From Anthostomella pinea (taxonomy: Eukaryota > Ascomycota > Sordariomycetes > Xylariales > Xylariaceae), in assembly GCA_963556695.1 (NCBI GenBank), contig CAUWAG010000020.1:4588001-4652000 (forward strand): DNA of 64,000 nucleotides, in the 5' to 3' direction. Shown in pieces: positions 34,901 to 46,486 of this stretch. The stretch's first letter is position 1; each line of letters opens with the position of its first letter. Position numbers and translations under genes: made by a program. The notes below the pieces were generated by a model. That model made no database searches. It was not told the origin of the DNA and saw nothing but the letters and a program-made list of their open reading frames with translations.

Positions 34901-35780
34901 GGTCCTCGGCAATCGGAATGACCCTGGCTGCTGGCATGACCCATTGACCAGATCGGCAGCGGCCAAACAGCCGAATTGGGGGGGTTCCCCAGACTCCTCT
35001 CCCAGAGCCCATGGCCCTCGGCAAGCATGACTCCACAGACCGTCGGCGGGCCCCATTACGTCAAGTAGGAACACGTTGATGCTCTCAATGATCGGGGGAG
35101 AAATGGAGCTTGATGGACCATGATGGTGCATGTGGCCAGTGTGAGGAGATGAGGAGTAGAAGAAACGGCGACTCACACAAGAATTGGAATGTTGATGACG
35201 GGAGGAAATTGGTACCTTTTATTTTAGTTCGAAGACCACCCAGATCTACGGAATTATAGCAGGGACAGGCTAGATCCGTCGTCGCGCCACTTTAAAGTTT
35301 AATAGAGTAGCCGAGCCGCGACTTCCTGTCTGTCGGGCCACAAGGCGTCGTACCTTCCCGAGTCCCCAGACTCGGCATACGGTGATCGCTAGCGGCAAAG
35401 GGGGCCATCACGTCAGTGCAACAGGTCTCAGTCATTAGGTAGTATCAATTGTTCACAGCATGATTAGGGGGATATGGTCCAGCCGTGAAAATCTATTATC
35501 GTGAAATCTTAAAAGTACAATGGAAGTGAAATGAAGACCCTCTCATCATGCCAGTCGGCCGCCGATGTCATCACTACGTTACAGAGCAACTGAACAACAT
35601 CTAATGTCTACGGTTCCCCGCCTCGTCCGTCGCATTAGCTGTGCTGGCAAAAGCAGAATCCTAGTTGGCGTATCATATCAATTTGAGTAGCCCCCAAACC
35701 CGCGCCGAAACTCCGAGAAATGCAAGCATTGATACCGTGCCAGGACTAGCACAAGGACAGGTCTGCCGAGGGCTATGTCC
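31956..35780. other. Long gene-poor region; one possible decayed frame
   Basis: Nearly 4 kb without a supported gene. Possible upstream exon or leader of the sulfurase-like gene near 31970-31990 (CACAG acceptor-like). The stretch 33585-33942 (-) shows two adjoining protein-like frames (LWSEPDRLIWPGEPVLYS and GISTCDSRYSDGFYG) that would need a one-base shift to join; no family recognised. Frames at 34085-34410 (+) and 34503-35176 (-) overlap and appear to be chance. Confidence 0.35.
33240..33266. repeat. 27-nt poly-G homopolymer
   Basis: Uninterrupted run of 27 G on the plus strand. On the minus strand it falls in a short frame as a polyproline run. The length may be an assembly estimate rather than exact. 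Confidence 0.9.
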
Positions 35781-36656
35781 TTACAGCGCCAAGAGCAGAG
35801 CCATTACAGGCGCTACCGCGAAGTGCTTCGCGATGTTCAATGCGCCGGCAGCCGCAGTGACGGGTCTAGTCGACGTCGCCGCAGGGACCAAGCCAGGCGC
35901 CGTGGGCACGACACCACCGGAAGGGGTCGGGGTGTACGTGCTGTTGCTGTCGAGGATGGCGAAGTTGGCACACGTGATGCGCGTCTTGTTCGCGAAGTGG
36001 ACGACGAAACTCCGGTTGGCAAAGTACGAGCCAACACCCTCAACCAGGGAGGTAAAGTCGTCGTGGAACTTCGCCGTGTACGGGTCCGACGTGATCTTTC
36101 CGTACTTGCCGGCGAGATCTCCTACTTGGCAGGTCGCGGGCTTCGTGGAGTCGCAGACGGGGTCCTCGCCGCGGATGAAGGGGTCGAGATGCGCCAGGGT
36201 GCCCGTGCAGTTTCCGTCAGTTGGGACAGGGGCATCGTGAATGTGGAAGCCTAGAGTAGTATCAGCGAATGAAACAAATCGCCAAGAGTAAGATAAACAG
36301 CGGAATGGCATACTAAAGTTGCCACCCTCCGTAGGCAAGCTGGAGAAAGACACTTCGTAGTCGACGCCGCGGCCGCCTGGGCCGGAAGTCGCTTTCACGG
36401 AGCCAACCACGTTGCCGTTGAGGGAGCCGGCTTTGAAGAACGGATCGGTTGGTAGTGTGCCAATGACCGACTTTCCGGCAGGGTTGTTCGAGACGACGAG
36501 TGCGTCGCCTAGCTTCTGTAGCTGAGTGTCAGTAAAGAACGTTATAGGGGGAAATCAGCACGGATGGAGGGGCTTTCTTACGCCGGTGGTGGCATTCTGC
36601 GCCAAGACGCCCGAGGCGCCAAGAGCAGAAACGGAGATGATGTTGGACAAACGCAT
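35781..36656 (-). CDS. Extracellular GPI-anchored copper superoxide dismutase-like protein
   Basis: Three exons (36656-36582, 36521-36314, 36250-35781; introns 60 and 63 nt) give 250 residues in one frame. The N-terminus MRLSNIISVSALGASGVLA is a signal peptide. The SOD fold is shown by FHIHDAPVP (His97, His99), TLAHLDP (His115) and VVHFANKTRITC (His179), the four copper ligands, with Cys109 and Cys188 placed for the structural disulfide. The region between Cys109 and His179 has no typical zinc-site histidines, as in the copper-only fungal cell-surface SODs (Sod4/5-like). The C-terminus is Ser/Thr/Pro-rich and ends in a hydrophobic tail (AVAPVMALLLAL) typical of GPI anchoring. Likely role: removing superoxide at the cell surface. 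Copper-only character is inferred from the missing ligands. Confidence 0.92.
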
Positions 36657-39600
36657 TCTGCCGGTTGTACAGGTAGGTGAAGGTAGGTGAAATAGGATTG
36701 CTGATCGTAGGGATGAAACACAAATGTATGCCGCGTAGAGGCGCTGCTGCTGCTTTTTGTTGCTAGGTGGTTAGGTAAAGTGGCAGTGAGGTGGTATGGA
36801 TTCGCAGGATGTCTTTGTGGGGACAGGATTGTGTTGGTGCCGCAAGGGAAGCGGTTGCCCGGCTGCGGCTGGTCAGCTACTATATGACTTGATTCTAAAT
36901 TGGGATCGGCTATCCACTTACTCGGGGCAGTGAATGACCAGGCTGAGTGAATGGCTTGGGAGCGGTGACAAAGAGGGCAAGCGCTAATGTAAGGGACATT
37001 GAAGACAAAGGACAGCCGGAAGGCCAGGATTCAGGAAGGCCCGTTGGCGCTGGCCTACCTACCTTAAGGTATGTTATACCTGGACCCGTTCATTCACCTC
37101 TGACGAGAAATGAGCGGTGATACAGTGACACAGCCCATGAGGTGACAACGGATGGACACAGCATTGATGGTCAATCAATCTCCCGACAAAGACGGCTCAC
37201 ATGCTTTGATCTGCCTGCCACCTCTGGACCTTTGCAGCATTCAACAATGGTTTGTTGGCAACTGGGCAGGCATGAAAGGCGGAGAGGGCGCCGCCGAATA
37301 CGTGTGTCTGGGATATATTCATTGGCGACAGGGTCATGCGTCATCCATTCCATTCCATGATCGAGAAGAATGAAAAGGATGGCAAAGCCTCAAAGGACGA
37401 GAGGCAATCAGTCAAGATTCCCAGCGAATCAAATGCCGACGATGGTCCAACATGGTCTCGAATGGGATCGGATGGCCAAGCAAGCCAAGTTGTTTGGCGG
37501 GAGAAACGAAACAAACAGCTCTGGCCTATAGGATCTCGTCTACTCCGTCACCCTCTCCGCGTCTCCGTCTCCGCACTCGGTGAGCGGCCCGGTTGAATTG
37601 AGGGATGTGCTGGAATGATGACCCTCTCGTCAGTGTCATCAAGAGGAGGTGTGATAGATGGTAATAATAGTAGGCATTACCTACCTCACAGGCCTGCATG
37701 TTGGCTCGCGCTGCCTGGGCTCTGTGAAATAATGCTCGCGACCACAAGTGGCAACGAATGTCACAAGGTCATGGGCGTGCCCAATCAGCCAATGATCAAG
37801 CTGTGCTGTGTCTCTCACGTACCTACCTTAGCGTTACTGTGTCCCTTGCTTGGTGCGAGTGTTTCACTTTGAGGTTCCTCAGAGGCATCGCCTTGTGGGC
37901 ACTAGGCACTGGGCCGGATATCCGACTACTCCAGCATCCCCAGTTGGCAATGTCGATGTTCCCATTTTTGATCTCTCGTGGAACGGAATGATAGCATCCT
38001 GTCGGAAGACGGAATTTCCGAAAGGGTCAATGGGTAGGATGGGGATGAGGATGGCTATCCTCGATATCCAGACTGGGTGAACACGCATTGTTTTGTTGGA
38101 TGAGATGGATAGGTGTTTGCCGCCAGCCAGCTCCAGGCCCCCGAGCTTGGCGCCCCGCGTCAGCCTAAGCCGTACACTGCGGCCCGTTCTAGCCCTATCA
38201 GGAAGCGCTAACAGGTGGACCTTAAGTTAGAACTTAGCACCCGGGGCCCCCGGGCCTTCAGTGGATCTCAACCGCCAGGATCATGGATGACCGATTTATC
38301 CTGAATGACCCAGCGTTGAGTCGTTTTCACTTGTGAACAGTCGACTGCGCAAGGAGACTCATCAGCCCGGATTCTTTTACAAGTAGCGTGCGACTGACAT
38401 CTTCGATACGTTCGCTGGCTTGAAGTCATGCTGGCACATGTGCGGTAGTCGACGCACCCGCAGTTAGCCCGGCTCTTTCGATTCATACGGCTAACAGGGA
38501 TTGCGATGGAGATCTTGAGGAGAATCACTGTAGATGCAGCATTCATTGGTAAGGTAGTACACCACGGTATTTCCTCATATTGAGTTTTAATGCGACAGAA
38601 CATGAGAGCCGATACAAGATCTACGTCAGGTTCAATCCATGTGCATCTCTATCTCGCGCATTTTCGCCCGACACCAGCCTGCCTCCCTACTGGTTACGAC
38701 TCACAACAGGTCAGCCGACACCACGACACTGACGATGAGGCTGCGAGAAGGGGTTAGCGTCAAGAGTCAAGAACCAAATAATAACAAAACAGTCCATTCT
38801 AGTTGCTGAGTCTACTCGTCTCACTTGCCGGGCAGCAATGATCCAGTTCAAAGACGTGACTTCATGTTGGTACCTACACACTCATCATGAAACCCGCAAG
38901 AAATAGCAATAGAGCTGAGCAGTCCGGCATATGGACGGTAGTAGGAATATTCTTACCCTGTGCTTGCTTTTGCTCAAGTTGCCGTATGCTTTGAGGATTT
39001 GTCGCCTAGAACCGTTACCTGCTTACATATACCTGGCAACGGATGGTACAGTACCTCTTATGAAGTTTGCACCCCCTAATGTCTGGCATCAGTATCTGAT
39101 CTATACCTTATCGTCGGCATGCCACTGTTGGCTACACGGAAACTTTCGTCGTCGTTCAAGATAGCGATATGTGCCATGTAGCAGCGTACCTCAGAGATCC
39201 TTACAGACATAGAGCAGCTTGGCAGGTCAAGTCTCAGTATCTTCCAGACTTATTCCATGCCAATCCTGGCGGCGTGCTTCTCATCTGGTCTTCGAGCGGG
39301 ACAAAGCCACAAATCCTACAATATCCTCTAAGGCTCTGCCCCTATTGGGTTCCGACGCCCCTAGCTCTCAAACAGCCTGACTTCCCGACTGCTCAGGAAC
39401 GGACTGCGCTATCATTCTGCAGCACCGTATGTTTTGTGTCCCGGGGCCTTCTCCGACAGCATATCTCAGACTGGTAGCTTCCTCTCCAACATCAAGATAC
39501 TCAAATCGAACTCTTTCTAGCCATGGTTGTCAGCGGCTTTGGACCAGTGCGTGCGTGCGACGACGCGGCTCTTTACCACGCTTCTTCTCCGAGTTATGTA

Positions 39601-40763
39601 CAGCCACACATCCTCACGGTAGGCCGACGTGTCTCTCGTCCCAGTCGTGTTTGGTGTCTTTCTCGCGATGTGAGGCCGATTCTGTGATTTCGTAGACGTA
39701 AACCGCCTCGCTGGAGATACCAGTATGCGAGGCAATAGACGTGATCGCCATTGGGCTCAACGCCTTGAATCTCGGCAGCAATAGGGTGGCCAGTGGGCTG
39801 AGCATGACGGTCTGCGGGAATCGTGGTCTGAAAATGTTGCTGGGAGGCATCGTATGTCCACTATTGAAATAGTCAACCGCCAACTTACCCAGAAATCTTC
39901 TGCCCCGAGTTAGAGGTGATCCACGGCGAATATATCCGGTGCCCGAAGCCGCTCCAGTGGCCCAAGAAGACCCCTTGGCTCATTGGTAGTTTTCACCACT
40001 GTCGTCGACGTCGGCTTGCTCACGCGTCACACGCTGTATGTGGGCAAGCCGTTGAGCGCGCCGAGCCTGGGTGAGTGCGACGCGGGAAATATCTGAGACA
40101 TACTTTGTCCCTCTATGGTTGCTCACCGGTCACGCTGCAGGAAGAGTGGTAGGTAAGCCGACGGCCCAGCAGTCTCACACCGTTCCGTGAGTGCAGCAAC
40201 CTAGAGCCTGAGCTCCATATAACGAATCGCCGCATATCAAGATCAGCCTCGCAACAACCAAGCTGTAGGCCATCAGGCAAGGAAGACTCTTCTCCCAGCT
40301 GGGTGTAGGGGGTCCGATCACGTGACAGATATTATGCCACCGACACCAGAGCAATACAAATTGGCCCGATTCCTTTGATCCAGAGCCAGGGGCATAAGAG
40401 CTTCGACGTGAAAACTGAGTACTGTGCGTCCGCGATTGAATCGCAGTTGGTGATGGCCCATGGGTGCGCGCGGTGTGGAATGGTCAGGCCCACTTCAAGT
40501 TTGGGGGCAAGCGGGAGCTTGGACCACGTCGGAGCACATCGGGCAGTTGGGAGGCCAAGTCCTGTCAGCTGCAGTTAGCTGCCAAGTGACGACGACTTGC
40601 CTATTTGAATCCCGCAGCCACGATATTCGCAGCACAGCGCAGCTAAGACGTTAAGACGAGCCAACAATACGACACCGCCCATACCCTCTCGAGACTCCTC
40701 GAGCGAACGAAGCACTCGAACACCAGACTGTCTTCTAAGCCTTAGAGGCTACCAATCGCCATC
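36657..40763. other. Long gene-poor region between SOD and V-ATPase subunit f
   Basis: About 4.1 kb with no supported gene. Frames at 37142-37600, 38268-38603, 39169-39695 and 39614-39883 are short, overlap on both strands and show no domain. The SOD promoter lies at 36660-37100. The 300 bp before 40764 hold the promoter of the V-ATPase subunit gene, including a CT-rich stretch near 40680-40740. Confidence 0.4.
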
Positions 40764-41243
40764 ATGAAGCCCGTCGTGGGTGCCACGCAAGCATGGTCGT
40801 GGTATGTTTGGGTCCATCGTCCAGCCGTCACACCTACCACCCAGCGAGCTGTGTTCAGAAGACAAATACTGATGTGCCGTGCTATGCCTATAGTGTCGTC
40901 ATCTCCGCCTTCGCGATCGTAATCCTCTCCATCCTCGGGGCCCTCTACAAAACAGGCCACCACGAGTTCGCCGGCGGCGCGGAAGACCCGGACAACGGTG
41001 CCGAACTCGCGGGCACGATATTCGTTGCGGTCATCGTATACGCGGTAAGTCAAGGCGTCGGACGCGATCGGGGCGGGCGTGCGGCTATCAGCTTTTGCCA
41101 CAGCTCGTCCTTGATGCGCCAATCCGAAAACGCGGAAGCCTGGGTTCTGACTGTTGTGACGTACGTAGGCCTTCTTGGTATTCTGCGGTCTTCAGGGAAT
41201 GCTACATCTTCGCGAGAATCGGAGGGGCGCCATCCAGCTATAG
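40764..41243 (+). CDS. V-ATPase subunit f / RNase K family small membrane protein
   Basis: Three small exons (40764-40801, 40894-41044, 41169-41243) with introns of 92 and 124 nt (GTATGT...TATAG, GTAAGT...GTAG) join to 264 nt, 87 residues. The product starts MKPVVGATQAWSCVVISAF, matching the yeast small V-ATPase protein encoded by YPR170W-B (start MRPVVSTGKAW as I recall it), now regarded as subunit f, a homologue of animal RNase K. Two membrane segments are visible: about 13-30 (VVISAFAIVILSILGAL) and 50-70 (IFVAVIVYAAFLVFCGLQ), with the conserved acidic loop EDPDNGAELA between them. Expected location is the Vo sector of the vacuolar proton pump. The gene is too finely split to be found as one open frame, but joins perfectly. 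Function by homology. Confidence 0.9.
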
Positions 41244-43752
41244 GCTGCGACGGCAAGTGCGAATGCGGTATTCTTCTAGACCTTTGTCCTGATACAGTGT
41301 TGGGTGGAAACCGGCGTTATAACATTTCTGTTTTTGTCTGGCATACTTGAATTGAGCAGGAGATCCGAACGAGGGCATCCCTTCGACCCAACCTCTCGCG
41401 CCCGTTTACGGCTACCAGAAGACACAAAGTCGCCCTCCCGCCCATTCTGGATGGGAGACCCAGATGTGGACGACCTTCAAGGGTCCGGATCAGACTTGTT
41501 GGTCAGAGTCGCCCCGGCGCGATTGACCTCGAAGCATATATGAATACTTAGCGAGTTCTGCACGCATAGTGTGTGGGGAGTGGAATGCATTGACGGCTGT
41601 CTTGCGAACAGATTAGACGTTACCTCCAGGGGTTGTGGTGCGTACATAGTGTACAATATGGATATAACTGTTGCAAGATTATGTCAGGGACTATTCGATC
41701 CATGGTATTGGCTCACCGCGGCATACGTTCTCATCATGTGTGAGATACACTTGCTCATGACTCCGCTGTGGTGGTGGAATAGTCCTGAAAACACGGTACT
41801 GGCAGTGGTCGACATGGCCTGATGAAGTTCTGTATGCCACTTTCATGCACTCCTCCATCATGCGGTAGCTCTTCATTGGCTATGGCTTCAATGCAAGCTG
41901 GGAGAACCGCTGTGGAGTATATGCGAGTGTGTATAGCAGTGACTTCCATGGTTCATTATGCTTTTATGTTTTATGAATACCGCGGGTACTTATCCGGCTC
42001 ATCAACACAGGTCTCAGACATGAGCCGCAACCGTGAACCCCGTTATCACCAATTAGGACAGAAGAGAAGGGCTGAAGACGCAGCTTGCCCATAGGCTGTC
42101 ATCCATGACCAAGTTCACGAACCATGACCTGATGACTACCAGCAGCCAGCAGTGTACGTAACTGCCAGAAGGGAGAGAACCCCCTAAGCCAGAGAGTCTT
42201 TATCAGGTCCTGAGACGGAAGAGTAGACTAAAAAGGCTCAAGGTTGGCTCCGGTTCGGTAATTGAGGGTATCTTCTTGATGGTACCCTTAGGACGATGTT
42301 TGTGCCGGCATTGGTGATCATTGTCCGCGGCAGCAAAAAGGGTGGCTGAACATGCACATCAACAAAGCGCTGGGGGATTTATCCGGAAGCAGCAACAAGA
42401 CTGTCAGAGGTTTCCAAGTTAATCGCTCGTGTCTTCGCACACCGCAATGGCAACCCCTACCCACAGTTCCAAAAGGAAGCATCGTCTGCGAGAGCTGATT
42501 TAACGTAAGATGACCCTAATGGACTCACGTGGTGATGCCCTCGAACACCACGCCCTGGATTCGCTTCCCGGTATCCTAACATCGGTGTGGTCGACCAAGT
42601 TCTAATAAATCACGACGAATACCGTAGTTGTGGGGGATAGTTTCGGGGTACTCCGCGCCAAAGTAATAAGCCTCCTAGCATAGCCTCTTCAACAGAACGG
42701 ACGACAGCCACCACCGCGACGGACCGCAACTGGGTCTACATAGTGACAAGCTCGATCAAGGACCTCGCAAGGAACACGGAGCAAACGCGGAACACCATGG
42801 TCGCCAATCCCCCCCCCTCCCTCTACGCGGTGACTGACTGACCGCTTCACACAACAACGCTAGGACGGCCATCCAAAGCACCACGCCTTCGTCCACCGTC
42901 ACACTGGCCTGCCTCCCTGCCGGCGACGCAACGGTACATACATACCGCAGAGCCACGAGGCCCACGCAAGGGCGTACCCAAACCCCGGCAGTAATACGTT
43001 CACCCAAGCTTCTACCTTAACACCGACGCTGCCGAAAGAGAAGCAAAGGGGAGCGTCGTCGGGCTCGTGGACTGCGCTGCAAGGCTTGTGACTGACCTGC
43101 CTACCCCTGGACGGATACCAGTCGTAAGTAATTGTACCCCTTACCTACCTAGGTACTCATTCAAAGTGATTTACTCTACACGGAGAAGCGGGTGCCGAAG
43201 AGAACAGTGTAGCTGCGTCACAGTTCTGAGAGTAGACTGGGCATCAGATTCGACCCCCCCTATGATGGTCAGCCCACTTAGCAGACATGCAAGGTGCGTG
43301 AGACGGTAGCAATGAAAGCCGGGTTGTGTATAATGAAAGTAGGTTGGATGTGCCGGCTATTCCGCTGGCCGAAGGCAGACTGAGGGGCAGAGGGTTTGAG
43401 AGTTCGAAAACTTTGCCTCTGTGAACATGCTGGTACTTAGTTTCCATTGCTGACATGTTCTTAAATATTCGACTCTGTTCACACATAGGGCGACATAGGG
43501 CGAAGAGCTTCCCAGTTGAAATGGAGCTTACTTGAAGTGAATGCGGCACGACACCGCTCGTAGACATCTACGAATCGATTTGTCACGAAGGCAGTCTGAC
43601 ACAAGCTTTTAAACTCATAAGTCATTTCGCATTAGTCCTATGGGTAGTACCTGAGGGCACAATTAAGCCGTCTCATGACCAACTAGCTGCGCCAGAAGGC
43701 GCCCACGATCCTGTTCCGCATCTGCATCACCAAGCAAATCCTGCCATCCCCC
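41244..43752. other. Gene-poor region
   Basis: About 2.5 kb, no supported gene. Frames at 41571-42094 (+) and 42756-43567 (-) have odd composition and no recognisable family. A C-rich run is at 42810-42820. Confidence 0.4.
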
Positions 43753-44764
43753 TTAGCCGTTGACAATAGTACCGCCGTTGCAGTGGATGGTCTGTCCACT
43801 GATGGCTGAGCTGTCCTTCGCTGCCAGGAAGACGACGCAGGTGGCAATCTCGCTGGGCTGTGCGGGTCTACCCATCGGGCTGGTGAATGACTTCTGCGCC
43901 TCGTCGTTCATGGTGGCCGGGATTAGAGGGGTCCAGACAGGGCCTGGGGCGACAGCGTTGACGCGAATGCCCTTGGCGACGAACTGGTTGCTGAGACCAC
44001 GCGTGAATGAGACAATGGCGCCCTTGGTGGAAGTGTAGTCCAGGAGGTCAGGTCTGCCGACGTAGGCGTTGATGCTGGCGTTGTTGATGATGGTGTCGCC
44101 CTTCTTCATGTGAGGCAGCGCGTACTTGGATAGGTAGAACATGGGGTGGATGTTGGTGTTGAAGGTGTGCTCCCACTGCTCCCTGAAGTGAAGGTTAGTC
44201 GAGATCGGCTTACACGTATCATGGTACGCGACGGTGACTTACTCGGAAAGGTCGTGGATGTCGTTGATCATCATCTGGTAGGCGGCATTGTTGAAGAGGA
44301 TGTTGATGGCGCCCATAGCCTTCAGAGCCTCATCGACGATCTTCTTGCAGTTGTCCTTGCTGGTGATGTCGGAAGCATACAGGTGGCACTTCTGGCCGTT
44401 TGCTTCGACCATCTTCTTGGTCTCTTGGGCATCCTTCTCTTCGTCTGGGAGATAGACGATGAATGAGTCGGCGCCCTCCAGAGAGAACAGGACGGCGGAG
44501 GCTCGGCCGATTCCGGAGTCACCTCCGGTGATGATGGCCTTCTTACCCTTGAGCTTGCCCACACCCTGGTACTTCTGGTAGCCGCCCTCATCAGTAGGCA
44601 GGGTGTCGTACTGGGCCTCTATGGGCATCTTGTGCTCCTTGCCAGGGAAGTCCTGATGGGTCACAGGGACCGAGTGGCCTTGATGGGAATATGGTCAGCA
44701 TATTCCAGAGGATTCAGCGGTTGACAGTGCTATGCTTACCTTCCTTGAACTGCGAGTCGGGCAT
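43753..44764 (-). CDS. Short-chain dehydrogenase, YghA/glucose-ribitol dehydrogenase-like
   Basis: Three exons (44764-44740, 44678-44243, 44182-43753) with introns of 61 and 60 nt (GTAAGC...AAG; GTAAGT, CTAAC, CAG) give 296 residues. The N-terminal extension (THQDFPGKEHKMPIEAQYDT) before the Rossmann core is characteristic of this SDR subfamily. Motifs: cofactor loop TGGDSGIG (59-66), NNAAYQ, catalytic Ser190, Tyr203 and Lys207 in DYTSTKGA, and PGPVWTPLIP. The C-terminus ends GGTIVNG, as in the bacterial and plant homologues. It is expected to be a soluble NAD(P)H-dependent oxidoreductase of aldehydes, ketones or sugars; substrate not determinable. The 5' untranslated region contains no obvious regulatory motif. 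Confidence 0.93.
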
Positions 44765-45369
44765 GGTGGCTTGTGAGTTGAGGATTATGAGGTTGCTGAG
44801 GATTCGTGGGGTTGTGTAGGAAATCTCGTCGGGTGCGAGATTGTGATCAAGTTTGGAGAGCTGTACAGATGTGCATTCGATTGGAGGTAATCAGAATGGA
44901 AGATGAAGCTCGAGAATTTATTATGAGCTGGTTGGGGGCTTTAGCAAACAAACATACAGTTCAGTGATGACATCACCACGCACGACTGCATCGGCATCGC
45001 TCGTGGCCTCACAGTCGTCACAGAGAAGAACCGCTTTTCCGCTCAGTATGACGATATGATGGAGCAAAGTCTCCGAGATGCCTCCCGCGGGCTCACCACC
45101 TGCACCTGCATTAATAACCAACATTTCACCCCAAAGCCCAAAGCTGTGCATTCTACGTTGTGATCCTCTACTAATCTACGATGCTTGGCCATCTTCTTCT
45201 TCAGGACCTTCTGCGCCGGCCACCCACTTGCAATACACCATGTGGTGTTTGAGGGGCAAAGGGGACGTTTCAGTACAGTACATGTACCTACAGAGCACCG
45301 ACCGTCTACTGTGGCTTGGGTAGAGGAATCTTGTGGGCCCAGTGGCTTGAACGCCGTAAGGAAACAGTT
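44765..45369. other. Upstream region of SDR, nothing else recognised
   Basis: Holds the SDR promoter. Overlapping frames at 44921-45427 on both strands lack features and run into the transposon boundary. Confidence 0.4.
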
Positions 45370-45371
45370 TA

Positions 45372-45424
45372 CTGTCATTCTTAAGCAGAGTGTCGGTGCC
45401 CCACTTCAAATTGCTGGCACTTCC
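45372..45424 (+). repeat. Left 53-bp terminal inverted repeat
   Basis: Pairs with 46432-46484 in inverted orientation with three mismatches; preceded by TA. Confidence 0.88.
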
Positions 45425-45531
45425 TAACTTTTTAAAACGGACTTTTTAATAAAACAAGCTGTATTATAGCCATTTTAAGAGATATGGAAAAACCTAATAT
45501 AGATAAAATGTACAGTTATTAAGAAAGATTT

Positions 45532-45735
45532 TGTGAGATTCTAGAAGGGTCACAAGCCTTGGGGGTGTGAGCGGTCGCTGCAAATGTTGTTGTCATTCTC
45601 AAGTATGCTCGGCAGGGCTAATCTACAGCTAAATACCATACTGCACCATGCCAGGGTGGATCCGCTGGTCCCCTGGCAGCCCCCTACCGTGTACTGCACC
45701 TAAGGGCACCATATCTGGGATCCAACATCTGACAC
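45532..45735. repeat. 204-bp dispersed repeat, copy B (LTR-like)
   Basis: Gap-free partner of 15512-15715. This copy is the less mutated one: at all ten transition differences it has G or C. It lies inside the TA-flanked inverted-repeat element, so one of the two inserted into the other. Sequence beyond the 204 bp differs at the two sites. Confidence 0.85.
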
Positions 45736-46431
45736 GCCCTCTTGCCTGTCACGGCGAGCATACTGGGGAGCTGGGACATGGCTTGCAGCAAGCAGCTATT
45801 ACTCTATTGACGAGAATATTAAGACTAGAGAGGAAAGCAAGACAGAGAGAGATAGGTACAGCGGGAGGTTGCCCCTTTAAGGGGATCCTCTGGTCAGATC
45901 CTTCCCTTATTGAGAAGTATCGGCTTGTCATGTGGGAAGGTCTGTGCAGGCCGTCACAGTCATGGCAGCCTCCTTGACTAGCCACCTGACTAGCCAGCAC
46001 TCCACATGGCATACACCCCTAGAGATCCCTTGAATCTGACATTAAGTTGATTGATATTTATATTTTATAATAAGCGTTTTAAAGTTATTATAGCTTTTAT
46101 TATAATGCATTTAAAATACGGTTAAACCTTATATTTCAGCTTATTCATACAGGCTTTAGTCGCTTAGTTATTAATTACTATTCTTATAATCGCTATATTA
46201 CCCCTCTATTACCCCTCTATAGCCTTTTTGCCTTGGCAATCTAGTTAAAAAAAGCGATAAATGTACGTTTTTTACGGTCACGCTTCTATTTTCACGTCGC
46301 ACATGTTATTTCATACTATCTCTATATAGCCCTATTTCGTAGCTATCTAAAAATAGTATGAAATGATATACGCGACGTCAGGATAGTAGTTGCAACTTTA
46401 GATAACGTATTTTTGTCTTTCTGTCAAGTTG

Positions 46432-46484
46432 GGAGGTGCCAGCGATTTGAAGTGGGGCACCGACACTCTGCTTGAGAATGACAG
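46432..46484 (-). repeat. Right 53-bp terminal inverted repeat
   Basis: Inverted partner of 45372-45424; followed by TA at 46485-46486. Confidence 0.88.
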
Positions 46485-46486
46485 TA

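Larger units (their letters stand above)
45372..46484. mobile_element. Non-autonomous DNA transposon with 53-bp terminal inverted repeats, TA-flanked
   Basis: The ends 45372-45424 and 46432-46484 are inverted copies (50 of 53 matching) starting CTGTCATTC, and the element is bordered by TA on both sides (45370-45371, 46485-46486). This is the arrangement of Tc1/mariner-type elements, which duplicate a TA target. The interior (about 1.0 kb) codes for no transposase. It holds the second copy of the 204-bp repeat and very AT-rich flanks (45425-45530, 46030-46430). The three TIR mismatches are all transitions with T on the plus strand at the left end, again RIP-like. Superfamily assignment is by TIR and TA only. 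Confidence 0.78.
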
